A stretch of DNA of 64,000 bases from Ancylostoma caninum (GCA_037903475.1 JBAJFG010000044.1:558001-622000); one strand, 5' to 3'; shown: positions 34,257 to 44,680, counted from the first letter of the stretch. Numbers and translations: made by a program. Notes: a model not told the origin generated them from the letters alone.

Positions 34257-34390
34257 AGCTTTCCGATGAACCATCGCTTTAGATACTGATGAGGAAAAAA
34301 GTTGTTTGAACTGTGAGAACCCACCGACTTGACGATAACCTTTGCAGTTCCTTGCCAACTCTCCAATGGTCCTATTACGAATTCCTCCAT

Positions 34391-34606
34391 TCACCTGAAC
34401 ATACCAGCATTTACATGCATCAAAAATGCGTCAAAAAGCTTGCGCTCGAGTAGGAAGTTTAGGATGACTTCATAGATGAAAGCGGTTTTAAATTCTTGAG
34501 AATGATCCAGCGGCCACAACAGTGGAAGCAATGCGACTGTTGTCGTACAGTCAGAGTGTTCCTCATCCTCTGTAATTCGGAACGACTTTACCTCGCCAAG
34601 TGTCAC
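34391..34606 (-). CDS. Possible additional upstream exon (macro-like fragment?)
   Basis: A minus-strand segment open for about 70 codons, bounded by a CCTAAG acceptor (about 34607) and either a GTATGT donor (about 34405) or a CAG/GTGAAT donor (about 34395). The peptide alternates a hydrophobic strand (TTTVALLPLLWPLD), a helix (FIYEVILNFLLERK) and another strand (FDAFLMHVN), reminiscent of the C-terminal half of a macro domain. If so, the gene downstream would carry tandem macro domains as in PARP9/PARP14-type proteins. Phase to the next known exon (31868) cannot be shown, so this is tentative. Confidence 0.3.
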   Translation of the reverse strand: MTLGEVKSFRITEDEEHSDCTTTVALLPLLWPLDHSQEFKTAFIYEVILNFLLERKLFDAFLMHVNAGMFR

Positions 34607-34941
34607 TTAGGTACTGATGGTCGATTCGTTTTTGGAGTGCGTAAACCGTATGTAGTAGCGATGCTGCTGGAACTGGGAGCACGCAGCGCGGCTGGTCGAA
34701 CAGCTGGTCCTTGATCGATCCGGCGTCTTTGGTAGGTTTTTTTTCACTTGTTTCCTTTTGTAATGTTCCTTCTCAGAACTTCTTTAGGAACCACAAAAGG
34801 AAACAAGTGATAAAACTCACCAAAAACGCTGAACTGATCAGAGATCTGTTGTGGGCCAACCTTGTCGCAGGATCCAACAACAACAGAGCCGCTGTCACGC
34901 CATCCACACTCCAAAAACAAATCGACTGCACTATGTACATA

Positions 34942-35096
34942 CAGGGAACTCCAAATGTACGCAGACAAGGGTCGAGACGCGGCGCGGCTCTCTTCGGCAG
35001 AAACACGGGCGCTCTGCATGCTGAGCGCCTGCGTCTCTGCCCAAAAGAGCCGCGCTGCGGCCCCGACTCTTGTTTGCGTACATTTGGAGTTTCCTA
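34942..35096. mobile_element. TA-flanked fold-back MITE, 155 bp
   Basis: The left arm CAGGGAACTCCAAATGTACGCAGACAAG and right arm CTTGTTTGCGTACATTTGGAGTTTCCT are inverted, and pairing continues inward (CGAGACGCGGCGCGGCTCT with AGAGCCGCGCTGCGGCCCCG; AGCGC...GCGCT around the GCATGC centre). TA lies at both outer edges. The whole unit can fold into a single hairpin. Confidence 0.88.
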
Positions 35097-35126
35097 TACA
35101 TCGCGGTTTCGTTTAGCAACGAAATA

Positions 35127-35396
35127 TAGAGTGAGTGTCGATGGTGGTGCGTTTTTCGCGGACACAGGAAGTGCGCGGGGAGTCGCACCGCCCACATTGA
35201 AGTTGGCGCTGTGGTGGCAAATCAGAGTTCTCTTGATAGTTTCTCATCATATCTATTGTGAACTATCAAGAAAACCATCGAAAAATCAAGAGAACTCCAT
35301 GGTTTGTTGTCGCGGAGAGCATTCTAGAGGGAGCGGAGTGGTCGCGTCGCGTGCTTTTCGAGTCCGCGAGAAACGCACAGCCATCGACGCTCACTG
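35127..35396. mobile_element. Fold-back MITE, CAGTGAGCGTCGATGG family
   Basis: AGTGAGTGTCGATGGTGGTGCGTTTTTCGCGGAC at the left pairs with GTCCGCGAGAAACGCACAGCCATCGACGCTCACT at the right. A nested pair, AGAGTTCTCTTGATAGT / ACTATCAAGA...TCAAGAGAACTC, lies inside. Right flank is TA. Related tips occur at 28909 and about 30573. Confidence 0.8.
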
Positions 35397-37858
35397 TAGA
35401 TGTCAAAGTGAATGACCATTTTCTCATGGGCGTTATTCATGCTTGCCGCGCGGAGAGGTTGAGGCGTCGCATCGAAACTGCACGGTTTTTGAGCTGTCTC
35501 GACGCGGCAGAAATGGAAACTCAGTTCGTTCGCGCGCTATCGCGAACAGGAATATTCTCTATTTATCAGGAATTATCTTCTCCCTCCCTATTCACTGTAT
35601 CAACTTTTCTGCGTGGCAAGCGTGACTAATGCCATATACATATGCAGCAATGCGACCGCACAGCACACTGGGATCGGTAAAGTCTGTTCGCTTGAAGCAA
35701 TTGCTATATCGCACATCGCGCCCCAATCACGCGCTGGGCGCTCCAGGAAGAAAAACGGCGGAATCATTCGTGTTGCCCATGAGAATGACGGAACGGGAGG
35801 AGGAATATGACCAGTCTCTAGCAAAGTTCCGCGCAGCGCAGACCTTTAGTAACGCTCAATTCTTCAAGCGCGACATCCATGCGTGAACCGCAGAAATTTC
35901 TCTAATTCTCCATTCTCTAAATATTCAAACGGCTTCTAGCGTAGGGGGGGGGGGGGGGTGGTGAGAATGGTTGGTTTGTTATTGTAAGTATTTACGTATT
36001 ACACGTGATGATGAGATGTTACATTACCAATTAGGAACAGATTGAAGGAAAATACTGTTCTACTACATATCAACACTAATGTAAAGGCCGTGTATAGATT
36101 CTGCCTTCTGTCATGTAAATCCCCTAAATTTTCGCTCCAGGCAATAGCGCATGTCTCGCAATTAATGAGAGAAATGACCGCGTGTACAAAATTTCAGAGG
36201 TCAATTGTCAGTAGAAATCTAGCAAAGTTCTGTCAGCGCTCATATGATTTGAGGTACATAAGTACGAGTTGAACAGCAATCCATCGCAAGTAAGCAGCCG
36301 TAAGAGTTACGGGTGAAAGGAAACGAAGAACTCATAATGAAGGAACAACATGTCTGTAACCATGCGTGATTACGGACGCACTGAAAGAAGTGACGTGTTT
36401 ACAGGCGCAGCAGAAGTTGCGAAATCGCTTCGTGAAGGGGACAGAGGCTTGCTATAGCAACCCGTTCTGTGAGTCATGCATGCATGCACGGCTACCACCC
36501 AGCGGTAGGGTCGATCGCATGCAATAAGAACATGTTTTGCTGGAAATCCTGAAATCTAATCGTAGTTTATGAGAAGCACGTTTATTTGCAATACCAGTTG
36601 CAGGTCACGTCTATGACGCTGGTCTGGACGCTGTGGTTGGTTTCTTGGGAAGATTTTAATATGAGTTGTTTTCGAGACCACAGTCATTTCCGGAGGGGGC
36701 GTGGTACAAGTGCAATCATTTTGTTGTAGCGCCTTCCAGGTCCAAACTAGCAAAAACTGCCATAGATACTGCTAGTAGTGGAGGTAATTACAAAGCAACA
36801 AAACTCGTCCACACTCGTACTTCTCGAGGCCACGCCTCCACATGTGCTTATTGTTAGGAATGGAGCGTTCCAATAGCTCTTAAACTATCGAAAATGCAGT
36901 GCGGAAGCGCGGATGCAGTCGTAGAAGTTTTTACATATCAAAGATTCCAGTGGGGGACGCCCATGCTTACGCCGCATCACCTTTATGGGAACGTAGGACG
37001 GAGACAGGAGGGGATCAGTGCAGAAATAGTGAGCGATAAAACGGCGCTATCATTAAGAGGTGCGAATGCTCAGATTCCCAGGGTGGTATTTTGCATGTGG
37101 TGTAGACGCGCTATGAGCCTCAACCACTAAAATCTCCTGTACACATATGTAGATTATAGGTACGAGGAGATTTTCATGTTCATCTTCCCAAAACCTCAAA
37201 AACTCCATTGAACAAAGCATTACTCAGGCAATCGTGGCGTCGAACAGTACACTACTGTAATGACGGTCCATCCAGCACTATAGTGCTTGACAATATCGAA
37301 AGAAATTAGTTCGAGTAAAATGTTTTCTAATATCTCAACGTAAGTGAATGAGTATGAAATCCAGAATTAAGCTCTCAATCATTGACTTGCTCCTTAGTCA
37401 CAGTGGTATCAGAAAGATTCCAGCCTAGATCACTTAAAGATAAACTATTGCAGTGAAATTTTAAAGCAAATAAATATAGATCCCTTGAAGTTCGAAGCAC
37501 TTTTCATCTTGACAACTTATTTAATTCAGTGAGTTTTGTGAGGGCCTTCATCACATGAGCAGAAATACCAGACGTAGGTGCTTTTTGATTTTTTTGTGGG
37601 TTCGTTGAAGTGCTTCTTCAAACTTTATTTTTAAGATGATCATTGGCCTTGCCTGACTTCACCCACTGCTCCGTGCTTAGAACCTTGAGTCTTGACACGG
37701 GATTTGCTACTCGTTACTGTTAAAAAAAAGCTAGAAAATGTCTCTTTCGCTTAAAAAAGCGTGGAAGTCTGTTCGTCTGTTCAGCTGGCATCTGGACTGT
37801 TCAACTGATATTCCCCTATCGAGCATCGGGAAGATTATGGAGACCCAATATTCTACGT
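35397..37858. other. Long stretch without a recognised gene
   Basis: Contains a G-homopolymer run near 35944 and short open frames with no domain or splice support. A plus-strand segment at about 36738-36780 has acceptor- and donor-like flanks (CTTCCAG, then GGAG/GTAATT) but only 14 codons, so I leave it uncalled. Confidence 0.35.
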
Positions 37859-37870
37859 AACCTAGAACAC

Positions 37871-40800
37871 CCACGGATCTCCCTCATAAGAGGGATCCCA
37901 GCCGGTTAGTCGCGAGGCTACGTGGCGCGTCCCCAGGTGGCGGATAGGGGGCTAATCGCGGACCACACGCGACCTTGTGCCTGCCCTGAGACGCGGGTGG
38001 ATTCAGGGGATGGACTCCCTGTTTCTGCAGTGTCGGAACGATCCATACCTTCTGCCAGCGCGTGGGTGTGTTCATGCATGCGTGCGTGAGTGTACTTGCG
38101 TGTCTGCAGATTGTATCCTGCACATCTATCCGACCAAAAGCCCTGCATTCAAGTGACTGGGAGGTACAAGGGAGGCGGTTCGGAGTCGCCTCCAACAAAT
38201 AAGCTCCATCGTCCACTCCCGGGAAGCCCGGCTAACTTCCCGGTGAAATCCTACCCTAGCTACCCGCGGGGGAATAGAGCCCAGCAAGCTATCTCCTAAG
38301 GGTTTTCTTTTTCCTAAAGCTCGACACAGCAATAATAAAGAGTGTTCCCCTGATCTCGGAAGAGTCACTGGTACGGCGGCGCCAGTGAGGACGAGGTCCG
38401 AGGGGTTATCTAGGCTGCCTAAAACCAGAAGGACTATGATGACGATCTGTACCTTCAACGCACGCACGCTTGCATCGGAGGCTTCTATCGAGGATTTGAT
38501 GATGCAGGCCAGGAAGATCAGGTACGACGTCATCGGACTGACCGAGACGAGGAGACACCGGCCACTGAACGCCACCTTCGACACTGGAGAAGAACTGTTC
38601 CTTGGAACCTGCGACAGTAGAGGAGTTGGTGGAGTCGGTGTCCTCGTCAACACGAACTTGGCCATGAACATCGATTCGTTCGAACAGCTAACAACCCGAA
38701 TCGGACGTTTGCGACTGAGAAGATGTGGATCAATACCGGCCTTGACAATCTTCGTCGCCTATGCTCCAACATCCAGCTACGACGATGAAGAAATCGAGGC
38801 CTTCTACATGGACTTGGAGAAGTTCTACAGGGAAGACCACACTTTCTACAAGGTCATTGTTGGCGACTTCAACGCCAAGATTGGCCCTAGGAGAACGCCT
38901 GAGGAACTTCACATCGGTACCCACGGCCTACAGTGGAACGAACAGGGAGAGAGGCTGTCTGAGTTCATCATGACGACGAAGACCATCCATGGTAACTCAC
39001 AGTTTCAGAAGCCAACCTCCCTACGGTGGACGTGGGAGTCACCCAGTGGAGAGTACCATAATGAAATTGACCACATCATCGTCAATCGAAGGTTCTGCCT
39101 GACCGACGTCGGTGTTGTACCGAAGTTCTACACCGGATCAGACCATCGCCTCCTTCGTGCAAGATTCTTCTTCTCGCGCAAAGGAGAGAAAGCCGCGAAG
39201 TTCAAGAAGAGGGCTCCCAAATCCGTCATCAATTGGGATCTCTTCACTTCGTTAGCCGGCTTTTGGGAAGATGCCGTTGTCGACAACATCGACGAAGAAT
39301 ACGATCGGCTTGTTCAACATCTCTGCGACAGCGCAAGGAGAGCCGAGGGCTCAAGATCCACCAAAAGACGACTGTCTTACGAGACCCTCGAGCTGATACG
39401 CCAGCGCGGAGTCGCGAGAGCCGCAGGCAACTACCAACTGACGTCCGAGCTCGCAAAACGGTGCAGAGAAGCGATAAAAGAAGACCTTAAAGAGAGACGA
39501 GCAGCAGTATTGGCCGAAGCCGCAGAGGCAGGAAGAAGCATTCGCAACGCCCGCCGTGACTTCGCCAATCGTAAGACCAAGATGACCGCCCTCCGGCGCC
39601 CAGAAGGAACAATTTCTTCATCAAGACGGGTAATGGAGAAGGTTATCCACGACTTCTACTCGGATCTCTTCGATAGCCACGTCCATCTCCCCCAATATCA
39701 CCCAAGGGAGGATGGATACGTTGTCCCATCAGTTCTCCCTTCCGAAGTCCGACATGCCATCAAGTCGGTGAAGAATCGTACAGCACCGGGCCCCGACAGG
39801 ATTCGACCGGAACATCTGAAGAACCTACCGCCAGTTCTTATCACCACCTTGGCTAGGCTCTTCACGCGGTACCTGTCGGAATGCAAGGTACCGAACCAAT
39901 GGAAGACCAGCAGGACCGTGCTGCTGTACAAGAAGGGAGACCCACAGGACATCGGCAATTATCGCCCCATCTGTCTGTTGTCCGTCATCTACAAGCTTTT
40001 CACTCGAGTGATTCTAAATAGGATCGAAAGGACATTAGATGAAGGACAGCCGTGCGAGCAAGCAGGGTTTCGAAAAGGATTCAGTACGATCGATCACATA
40101 CACACGGTCACTAGACTCATTGAAGTATCGCGAGAGTATAAGATGCCTCTCTGTCTCACGTTCATCGATTTGAAGAAAGCCTTCGACTCTGTGGAGACAG
40201 AGGCGGTCCTCAAAGCCCTGGGCAACCAGGGCATACCTACTCAGTACATCAAGATATTTCGTGAGCTCTACAGCAACTTCACGACCAGGATTTCTCCATT
40301 CTACGACGACATCACTATCGACGTCAAGAGAGGGGTTCGACAAGGCGACACCGTGTCGCCAAAACTATTCAGCGCCACTCTCGAAGACGTCATGCGAAGA
40401 CTGGAATGGGATTGCATGGGAGTGCAAGTTGATGGCCGGCGACTTAACCACCTTCGCTTCGCTGACGACATCGTCCTTATAACACCAACTATCGGCGAAG
40501 CGGAACGGATGCTGGCCGACTTTGACGACGCGTGTGGAAAGATCGGTCTCCAACTGAACCTGACGAAGACGATGTTCATGAGGAACGGATGGGTCCCGGA
40601 TGCCCCATTCTCGCTCAACGGAACGACCATATCCGAATGCTCCAGCTACGTATATCTAGGTCGGGAAGTCAACATGATGAACGATCTCGCTCCAGAGCTG
40701 GGCAGGAGGAAGCGAGCGGCTTGGGGAGCCTACAAGAGCATCGAGGACGTAGTGAAGAAGACGAAGAACACCAGGCTCCGTGCCCACCTCTTCAATACAA

Positions 40801-41285
40801 CGGTTCTCCCTGCTTTGACGTACGCCTCGGAAACCTGGGCGTTACGCAAGCAGGATGAGAATGCGGTCAACGTCATCGAACGCTCCATCGAGAGGGTGAT
40901 GCTAGGAATAACCCGCCTCACACAAGTGAGGGCTGGAATACGGAGTTCCACCCTTCGTGAACAGTCGAAGATCAGGGACGCTGCCGCTTACGCCAAGTTG
41001 AGTAAGATCAGGTGGGCCGGACACGTGATGCGTCTTAACGACCACCGTTGGACAAGAGCCGTCAGCGACTGGACTCCACGGGACGTTAAGCGCACGACAG
41101 GAAGACCACCGACCCGATGGTCAGACTTCTTCACGAAGTCCTTCAAGGAAAGATATAATGCTCTTCGTGTCCCTCGAACGGACAGAATCCACTGGACAAC
41201 TCTGGCTCGCGAGAGGGACAAATGGAAGGATTGCTGGCGCCCGCTCGGTACATCCGAAGATCAACGGGAGTCAAGGTGATCAAGG
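37871..41285 (+). mobile_element. RTE-type non-LTR retrotransposon, copy B (full length, intact ORF)
   Basis: Starts CCACGGATCTCCCTC exactly like copies A and C, ends near GAGTCAAGGTGATCAAGG, and is flanked by a perfect 12-bp target duplication AACCTAGAACAC (37859-37870 and 41286-41297). The leader of about 510 bp is recognisably homologous to that of copy A (shared GCGAGGCTACGTGGCGCG, GGCGGATAGGGGG and GTATCCTGCA blocks), although the protein belongs to a clearly different subfamily. Unlike copies A and C it lacks the GAAGAAG tail. It combines intact ends, target duplication and ORF, so it is a candidate recently active element. Confidence 0.93.
38385..41279 (+). CDS. RTE endonuclease-reverse transcriptase, 964 aa, uninterrupted
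   Basis: A single open frame encodes the enzyme for target-primed reverse transcription. The endonuclease occupies roughly residues 20-265: CTFNARTL near 22, LTETRR near 54, GDFNAKIG near 160 and the SDHRLL histidine motif near 251, the expected catalytic set of APE-type endonucleases. The reverse transcriptase follows at about 450-760: NYRPICLLSVIYKLFTRVIL, QAGFRKGFSTIDH, FIDLKKAFDSV near 593, GVRQGDTVSPKLFS near 650 and the catalytic FADD near 691. The C-terminal tail (RWAGHVMRLNDHRWTRA, GRPPTRWSDFF) is typical of nematode RTE-like proteins. I see no in-frame stop or frameshift. The start is the first ATG of the frame; MMTICTFNART at about residue 18 is an alternative start. Length fits one-ORF RTE elements. 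Confidence 0.93.
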   Translation: MRTRSEGLSRLPKTRRTMMTICTFNARTLASEASIEDLMMQARKIRYDVIGLTETRRHRPLNATFDTGEELFLGTCDSRGVGGVGVLVNTNLAMNIDSFEQLTTRIGRLRLRRCGSIPALTIFVAYAPTSSYDDEEIEAFYMDLEKFYREDHTFYKVIVGDFNAKIGPRRTPEELHIGTHGLQWNEQGERLSEFIMTTKTIHGNSQFQKPTSLRWTWESPSGEYHNEIDHIIVNRRFCLTDVGVVPKFYTGSDHRLLRARFFFSRKGEKAAKFKKRAPKSVINWDLFTSLAGFWEDAVVDNIDEEYDRLVQHLCDSARRAEGSRSTKRRLSYETLELIRQRGVARAAGNYQLTSELAKRCREAIKEDLKERRAAVLAEAAEAGRSIRNARRDFANRKTKMTALRRPEGTISSSRRVMEKVIHDFYSDLFDSHVHLPQYHPREDGYVVPSVLPSEVRHAIKSVKNRTAPGPDRIRPEHLKNLPPVLITTLARLFTRYLSECKVPNQWKTSRTVLLYKKGDPQDIGNYRPICLLSVIYKLFTRVILNRIERTLDEGQPCEQAGFRKGFSTIDHIHTVTRLIEVSREYKMPLCLTFIDLKKAFDSVETEAVLKALGNQGIPTQYIKIFRELYSNFTTRISPFYDDITIDVKRGVRQGDTVSPKLFSATLEDVMRRLEWDCMGVQVDGRRLNHLRFADDIVLITPTIGEAERMLADFDDACGKIGLQLNLTKTMFMRNGWVPDAPFSLNGTTISECSSYVYLGREVNMMNDLAPELGRRKRAAWGAYKSIEDVVKKTKNTRLRAHLFNTTVLPALTYASETWALRKQDENAVNVIERSIERVMLGITRLTQVRAGIRSSTLREQSKIRDAAAYAKLSKIRWAGHVMRLNDHRWTRAVSDWTPRDVKRTTGRPPTRWSDFFTKSFKERYNALRVPRTDRIHWTTLARERDKWKDCWRPLGTSEDQRESR

Positions 41286-41297
41286 AACCTAGAACAC

Positions 41298-41755
41298 TGC
41301 CTAGAAAATAAAGGGAGTATCCAGAATATCAGTCATTGAGTCTGTCTGCGAAAGTGACCTAGCACTCTAGGAAAGGATCAACGTTGCCTGTAGCATATCC
41401 CTAGGAAGGAAAAATCCCTGCAAATGGAGAACTAGGGCATGGGGGGATCATCTGACAACACCTCAAGACAAATTAGTTGGTCGTTTGACGTTATGATCAA
41501 GACTTACAACTTACTACTTATAGACTTCGTACTATAGTAATAGCAAACTCCCACTTAAAACGGGCACAAACCAGTCAATTTTTTTGAAAAAAAATTACAT
41601 AGTTGCAAAATACGAATAGTGCTGAACCTCTCTCTCTAAAAACCATGGGAATGTTGAAGTTTAAGCCGTCGATCATGTCTACATGGCAGCTGAGATACAT
41701 TCTGCAAGATCAACATTCAAAACCTCACCGTAGTTTCTACTCATTAATATTACTT
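41298..41755. other. Spacer between two oppositely oriented RTE copies
   Basis: About 460 bp of AT-rich sequence between the target duplications of copy B and copy C; nothing else recognised. Confidence 0.5.
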
Positions 41756-41772
41756 GAAGGAGCCTTCAGCAC

Positions 41773-44680
41773 TTCTTCTTCTTCTTAGCGTTTTTCCCGT
41801 TTCGCAGCGGGGTCCGCTTTGCTGATCTTTTGACGCCAGAGTGCTCTGTCGTGTGCTTGGTCGGGATGGATCCCAGCCGTGCCAGACTCGTGCTCGTCGG
41901 TGGTCAAATACTCGGTCTTCTTAACGTTGAGGCGGAGGCCGAACCGTGCCAGCTGGTCACTCCACGCTTGCGTCTGTCGTTCAAGTTCACCCTTGTCTTC
42001 GGATGCAAGCATTACGTCATCCGCGTACAGCAGCGTCCACGGCGCTGGTCTGTGAAGCTCCTTTGTGATGGCATCCATGACTACGATGAAAAGAAGCGGG
42101 GAAAGGGCTGAGCCTTGGTGTACGCCCACGGTTATGGGGAACTCCGTCGATGTACCCGCGGCCGCCTGCACTTTACTCCTGTGATCGGCGTAAAGAATCC
42201 GCACCCATTCGATCAGCTCTTCGGGAATGCCGTGAAGCCGCAGAGCATACCAAATGACTTCGTGGGGGACGCGGTCAAAGGCCTTCTCCAGATCTAGGAA
42301 AGCTAGGTGCAATGGTCTTTTCTTTTCACGATGCTTCTCGATCAGGAGACGGGCGGCGTGGATGGCATCGGTAGTGCCGCATCCGGGTACAAAACCGCAC
42401 TGGTTCGGGGATAGTTGAACAATTTCACGAAACCGGCGATCAATGATACGCTCGAAGATCTTCATGGTATGCGACAAAAGACGGATTGGTCGATAGTTCG
42501 CGCAGTCAGCGGGGCTACCCTTGCCCTTCCAGATTGGGATGGTAGTGCTTCGCTGCCAGTCCACGGGCACCTTCTTCTCCGCTATGACTAGATTAAAAAA
42601 TTTCGTTAACCAATCAGCGGAGTTCCAGCACTGCGACTTCCACAATTCTGCTGCCATATCATCTGGACCAGTCGCTTTGCCTGGCTTCATTCGCTTCAGT
42701 GCATACATGGTCTCTTCGATGGTGATTGGCTGCACTGGTCCGGAGGTGGGCGGAACTTCTGGGACGGATGGATGGGCAAATTCTTCCGTCGAGACCTTCT
42801 CAAAATAATCCTTCCATCGTTGCATCACCTTCTTGTGATCCATCAGGAGGTGGCCTTGCTCGTCGTTGACGCCGTGAAACTTCTCGACGTCGTCTGCTTG
42901 GCGCTGACGCGATTTCGCGAGTCGGTAGATGAAGCGCTCACCGTCCCTCGAGTCTAACTTCTTACAGACTTCATCGTAATGAGCCGCCTTCGCTGCGGCT
43001 ACAGCCTTCTTAGCAGCCCTTTTCGCTTCGCGGTAACTCCTCCAGTTGTCTGTCGTTTTATTGTCAAGGAAGGAGTGGTAGAGCCGCTTCTTTTCGCGAA
43101 CTTTCGCCCTCACTTCCTCTGTCCAAAGCCAGGTCTTCCTGTCAATCTTCCTTCGATCAGGTCTGGTCGTGCCGAGTTCGGAGCGAGCAGTTGCGAGGAC
43201 AGCATCAGTTACTTTTTGCCATGTTTCGTCGACGTTCGTGATGGGTGGCAACTGAATGTGAGAGATGACTGCTATTTCTTTCTCTCTTAATCTCCACCAC
43301 TTGATTCGAGCCGGCCCACATCGTTCGACGCGCTTCTTGTTTGGCGGCGTGATCTTCATTGTGCAAATTAGCGGCCGGTGTTGCGACGCGACCGTCTCAT
43401 ACGGTACGACTTTTGCATCCGTGACGAGCTTCTGGTCTTGATACCTCACAAGCACGTAGTCGATCTGTGTCGTGTTGCTGCCGCTGTAGAAAGAGACGAG
43501 GTGGGATGGTCGCTTCCGAAATCTCGTGTTCGTTATAACAAGGTTATGAGACTCGGCGTAATCGAGAATGCGCTCGCCATCCTCGTTACGCACCCCGTAT
43601 CCGAAGCCGCCGTGGCATCTGTAGCCGTCCTTCGTCGATCCCACGTGCCCATTCAAGTCCCCTGCAATAATAACCGTATCTTCTGGTGGTACTGCAGCGG
43701 TCTTCTCATCAATCAGCGCCCAGAAGTCGTCTTTGGCTCGGTCTGAACATCCGGTCTGTGGGGCGTATGCCGAGAAAAAATGGATGCGCCTTTCCAAAGT
43801 GACGACAACAATCTTCATAAGACGGTCGTCAAAACGCTCCACGCCTGCTATGGAATCCCTGAACCGTTCGGAGACAATGATGCCGACACCATTTCTTGTA
43901 CCTGGGCTACCATTGTAGACGATTTTGAATCCGCACCCGATGTCCTTGGATTTGCTGCCAGACCACCTCGTCTCCTGCACCGCACACAAGTCGATTCGAC
44001 GGCGCTGCAGTGCTGCTGCCAGTTCAAATGAACGGCCTGTCAACGTGCCGACGTTCAAAGTAGCAATACGCGTCTTGGCCACGTTGTTATCCTTAACGAC
44101 TCGCCTGCTTGCCCCCCGATGCCGCCGTTCGCGAAGCATCGGGGACCCTCGCATATTATTGTCCACACTCACCGGGCCCCGCGAGTGGGCGTCGATTCCC
44201 GCGTACGCCGTAGCCTTCTTCTTGAATCCATTTGACGTCATGATCCATTAGATGTGACGTGGGGTGTTCGTCAGCCGGCCTGTCACTACGGCCTGTCGCC
44301 GGCATTCGAATGACGAGGAGAAGGATTCCCCCCGTGGACAAGGGACTTATTTGTTAGAGGCGGCCCCTACTCGCCTCTCATGCGCTTCCCAGTCGTTAGA
44401 ATGCGAGCTTTTGGCCAAATCCGAACTGCAGGATACAGCCCACACAAAGCATTTGCACACACCCACGCGCGTGAGTGCATGTTCACACTCATATGCCGGC
44501 CGTATGAATCGAATCCAGCACTGTCGAACTAAGGAGTCCATTCCCCAGATCTACCCGCGTCGCAGGGCAAGCGCATGGCTGCTTTTGATCCGCGTTAAAC
44601 ACCCTATCCGCCACCCGGGGTGGCGCCACGTAGCCTCGCAGCAAATCGGCTGGGATCCCTCGTAGGAGGGAGATCCGTGG
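41773..44680 (-). mobile_element. RTE-type non-LTR retrotransposon, copy C (minus strand, internal deletion)
   Basis: Read on the minus strand it begins CCACGGATCTCCCTC at 44680 and ends in a GAAGAAGAAGAAG tail at 41773. A target duplication of 16-17 bp, AAGGAGCCTTCAGCAC, flanks it (41757-41772 and 44681-44696). It belongs to the copy A subfamily: leader and protein align throughout, but it is about 490 bp shorter because a segment of the 3' coding region is missing. Confidence 0.92.
41785..44241 (-). CDS. RTE endonuclease-reverse transcriptase with in-frame C-terminal deletion (818 aa)
   Basis: One continuous frame carries the endonuclease (LNVGTLTGRSFELA, QETRW, GDLNGHVG) and reverse transcriptase (NYRPIRLLSHTMKIFERIID, FLDLEKAFDRVPH, GVHQGSALSPLLF, LLYADDVML). 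Right after VKKTEYLTTDEHESGTA it jumps to GIHPDQAHDRALW. Copy A has about 170 residues between the same two points, including the thumb-like region and the HVLRAEEGTVRKVG segment. The deletion preserved the frame, so the endonuclease and YADD core are intact but the C-terminal region is lost. Whether it retains enzymatic activity is unknown. The endonuclease region shows the reading that copy A lost at its first frameshift. Confidence 0.88.
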   Translation of the reverse strand: MTSNGFKKKATAYAGIDAHSRGPVSVDNNMRGSPMLRERRHRGASRRVVKDNNVAKTRIATLNVGTLTGRSFELAAALQRRRIDLCAVQETRWSGSKSKDIGCGFKIVYNGSPGTRNGVGIIVSERFRDSIAGVERFDDRLMKIVVVTLERRIHFFSAYAPQTGCSDRAKDDFWALIDEKTAAVPPEDTVIIAGDLNGHVGSTKDGYRCHGGFGYGVRNEDGERILDYAESHNLVITNTRFRKRPSHLVSFYSGSNTTQIDYVLVRYQDQKLVTDAKVVPYETVASQHRPLICTMKITPPNKKRVERCGPARIKWWRLREKEIAVISHIQLPPITNVDETWQKVTDAVLATARSELGTTRPDRRKIDRKTWLWTEEVRAKVREKKRLYHSFLDNKTTDNWRSYREAKRAAKKAVAAAKAAHYDEVCKKLDSRDGERFIYRLAKSRQRQADDVEKFHGVNDEQGHLLMDHKKVMQRWKDYFEKVSTEEFAHPSVPEVPPTSGPVQPITIEETMYALKRMKPGKATGPDDMAAELWKSQCWNSADWLTKFFNLVIAEKKVPVDWQRSTTIPIWKGKGSPADCANYRPIRLLSHTMKIFERIIDRRFREIVQLSPNQCGFVPGCGTTDAIHAARLLIEKHREKKRPLHLAFLDLEKAFDRVPHEVIWYALRLHGIPEELIEWVRILYADHRSKVQAAAGTSTEFPITVGVHQGSALSPLLFIVVMDAITKELHRPAPWTLLYADDVMLASEDKGELERQTQAWSDQLARFGLRLNVKKTEYLTTDEHESGTAGIHPDQAHDRALWRQKISKADPAAKREKR

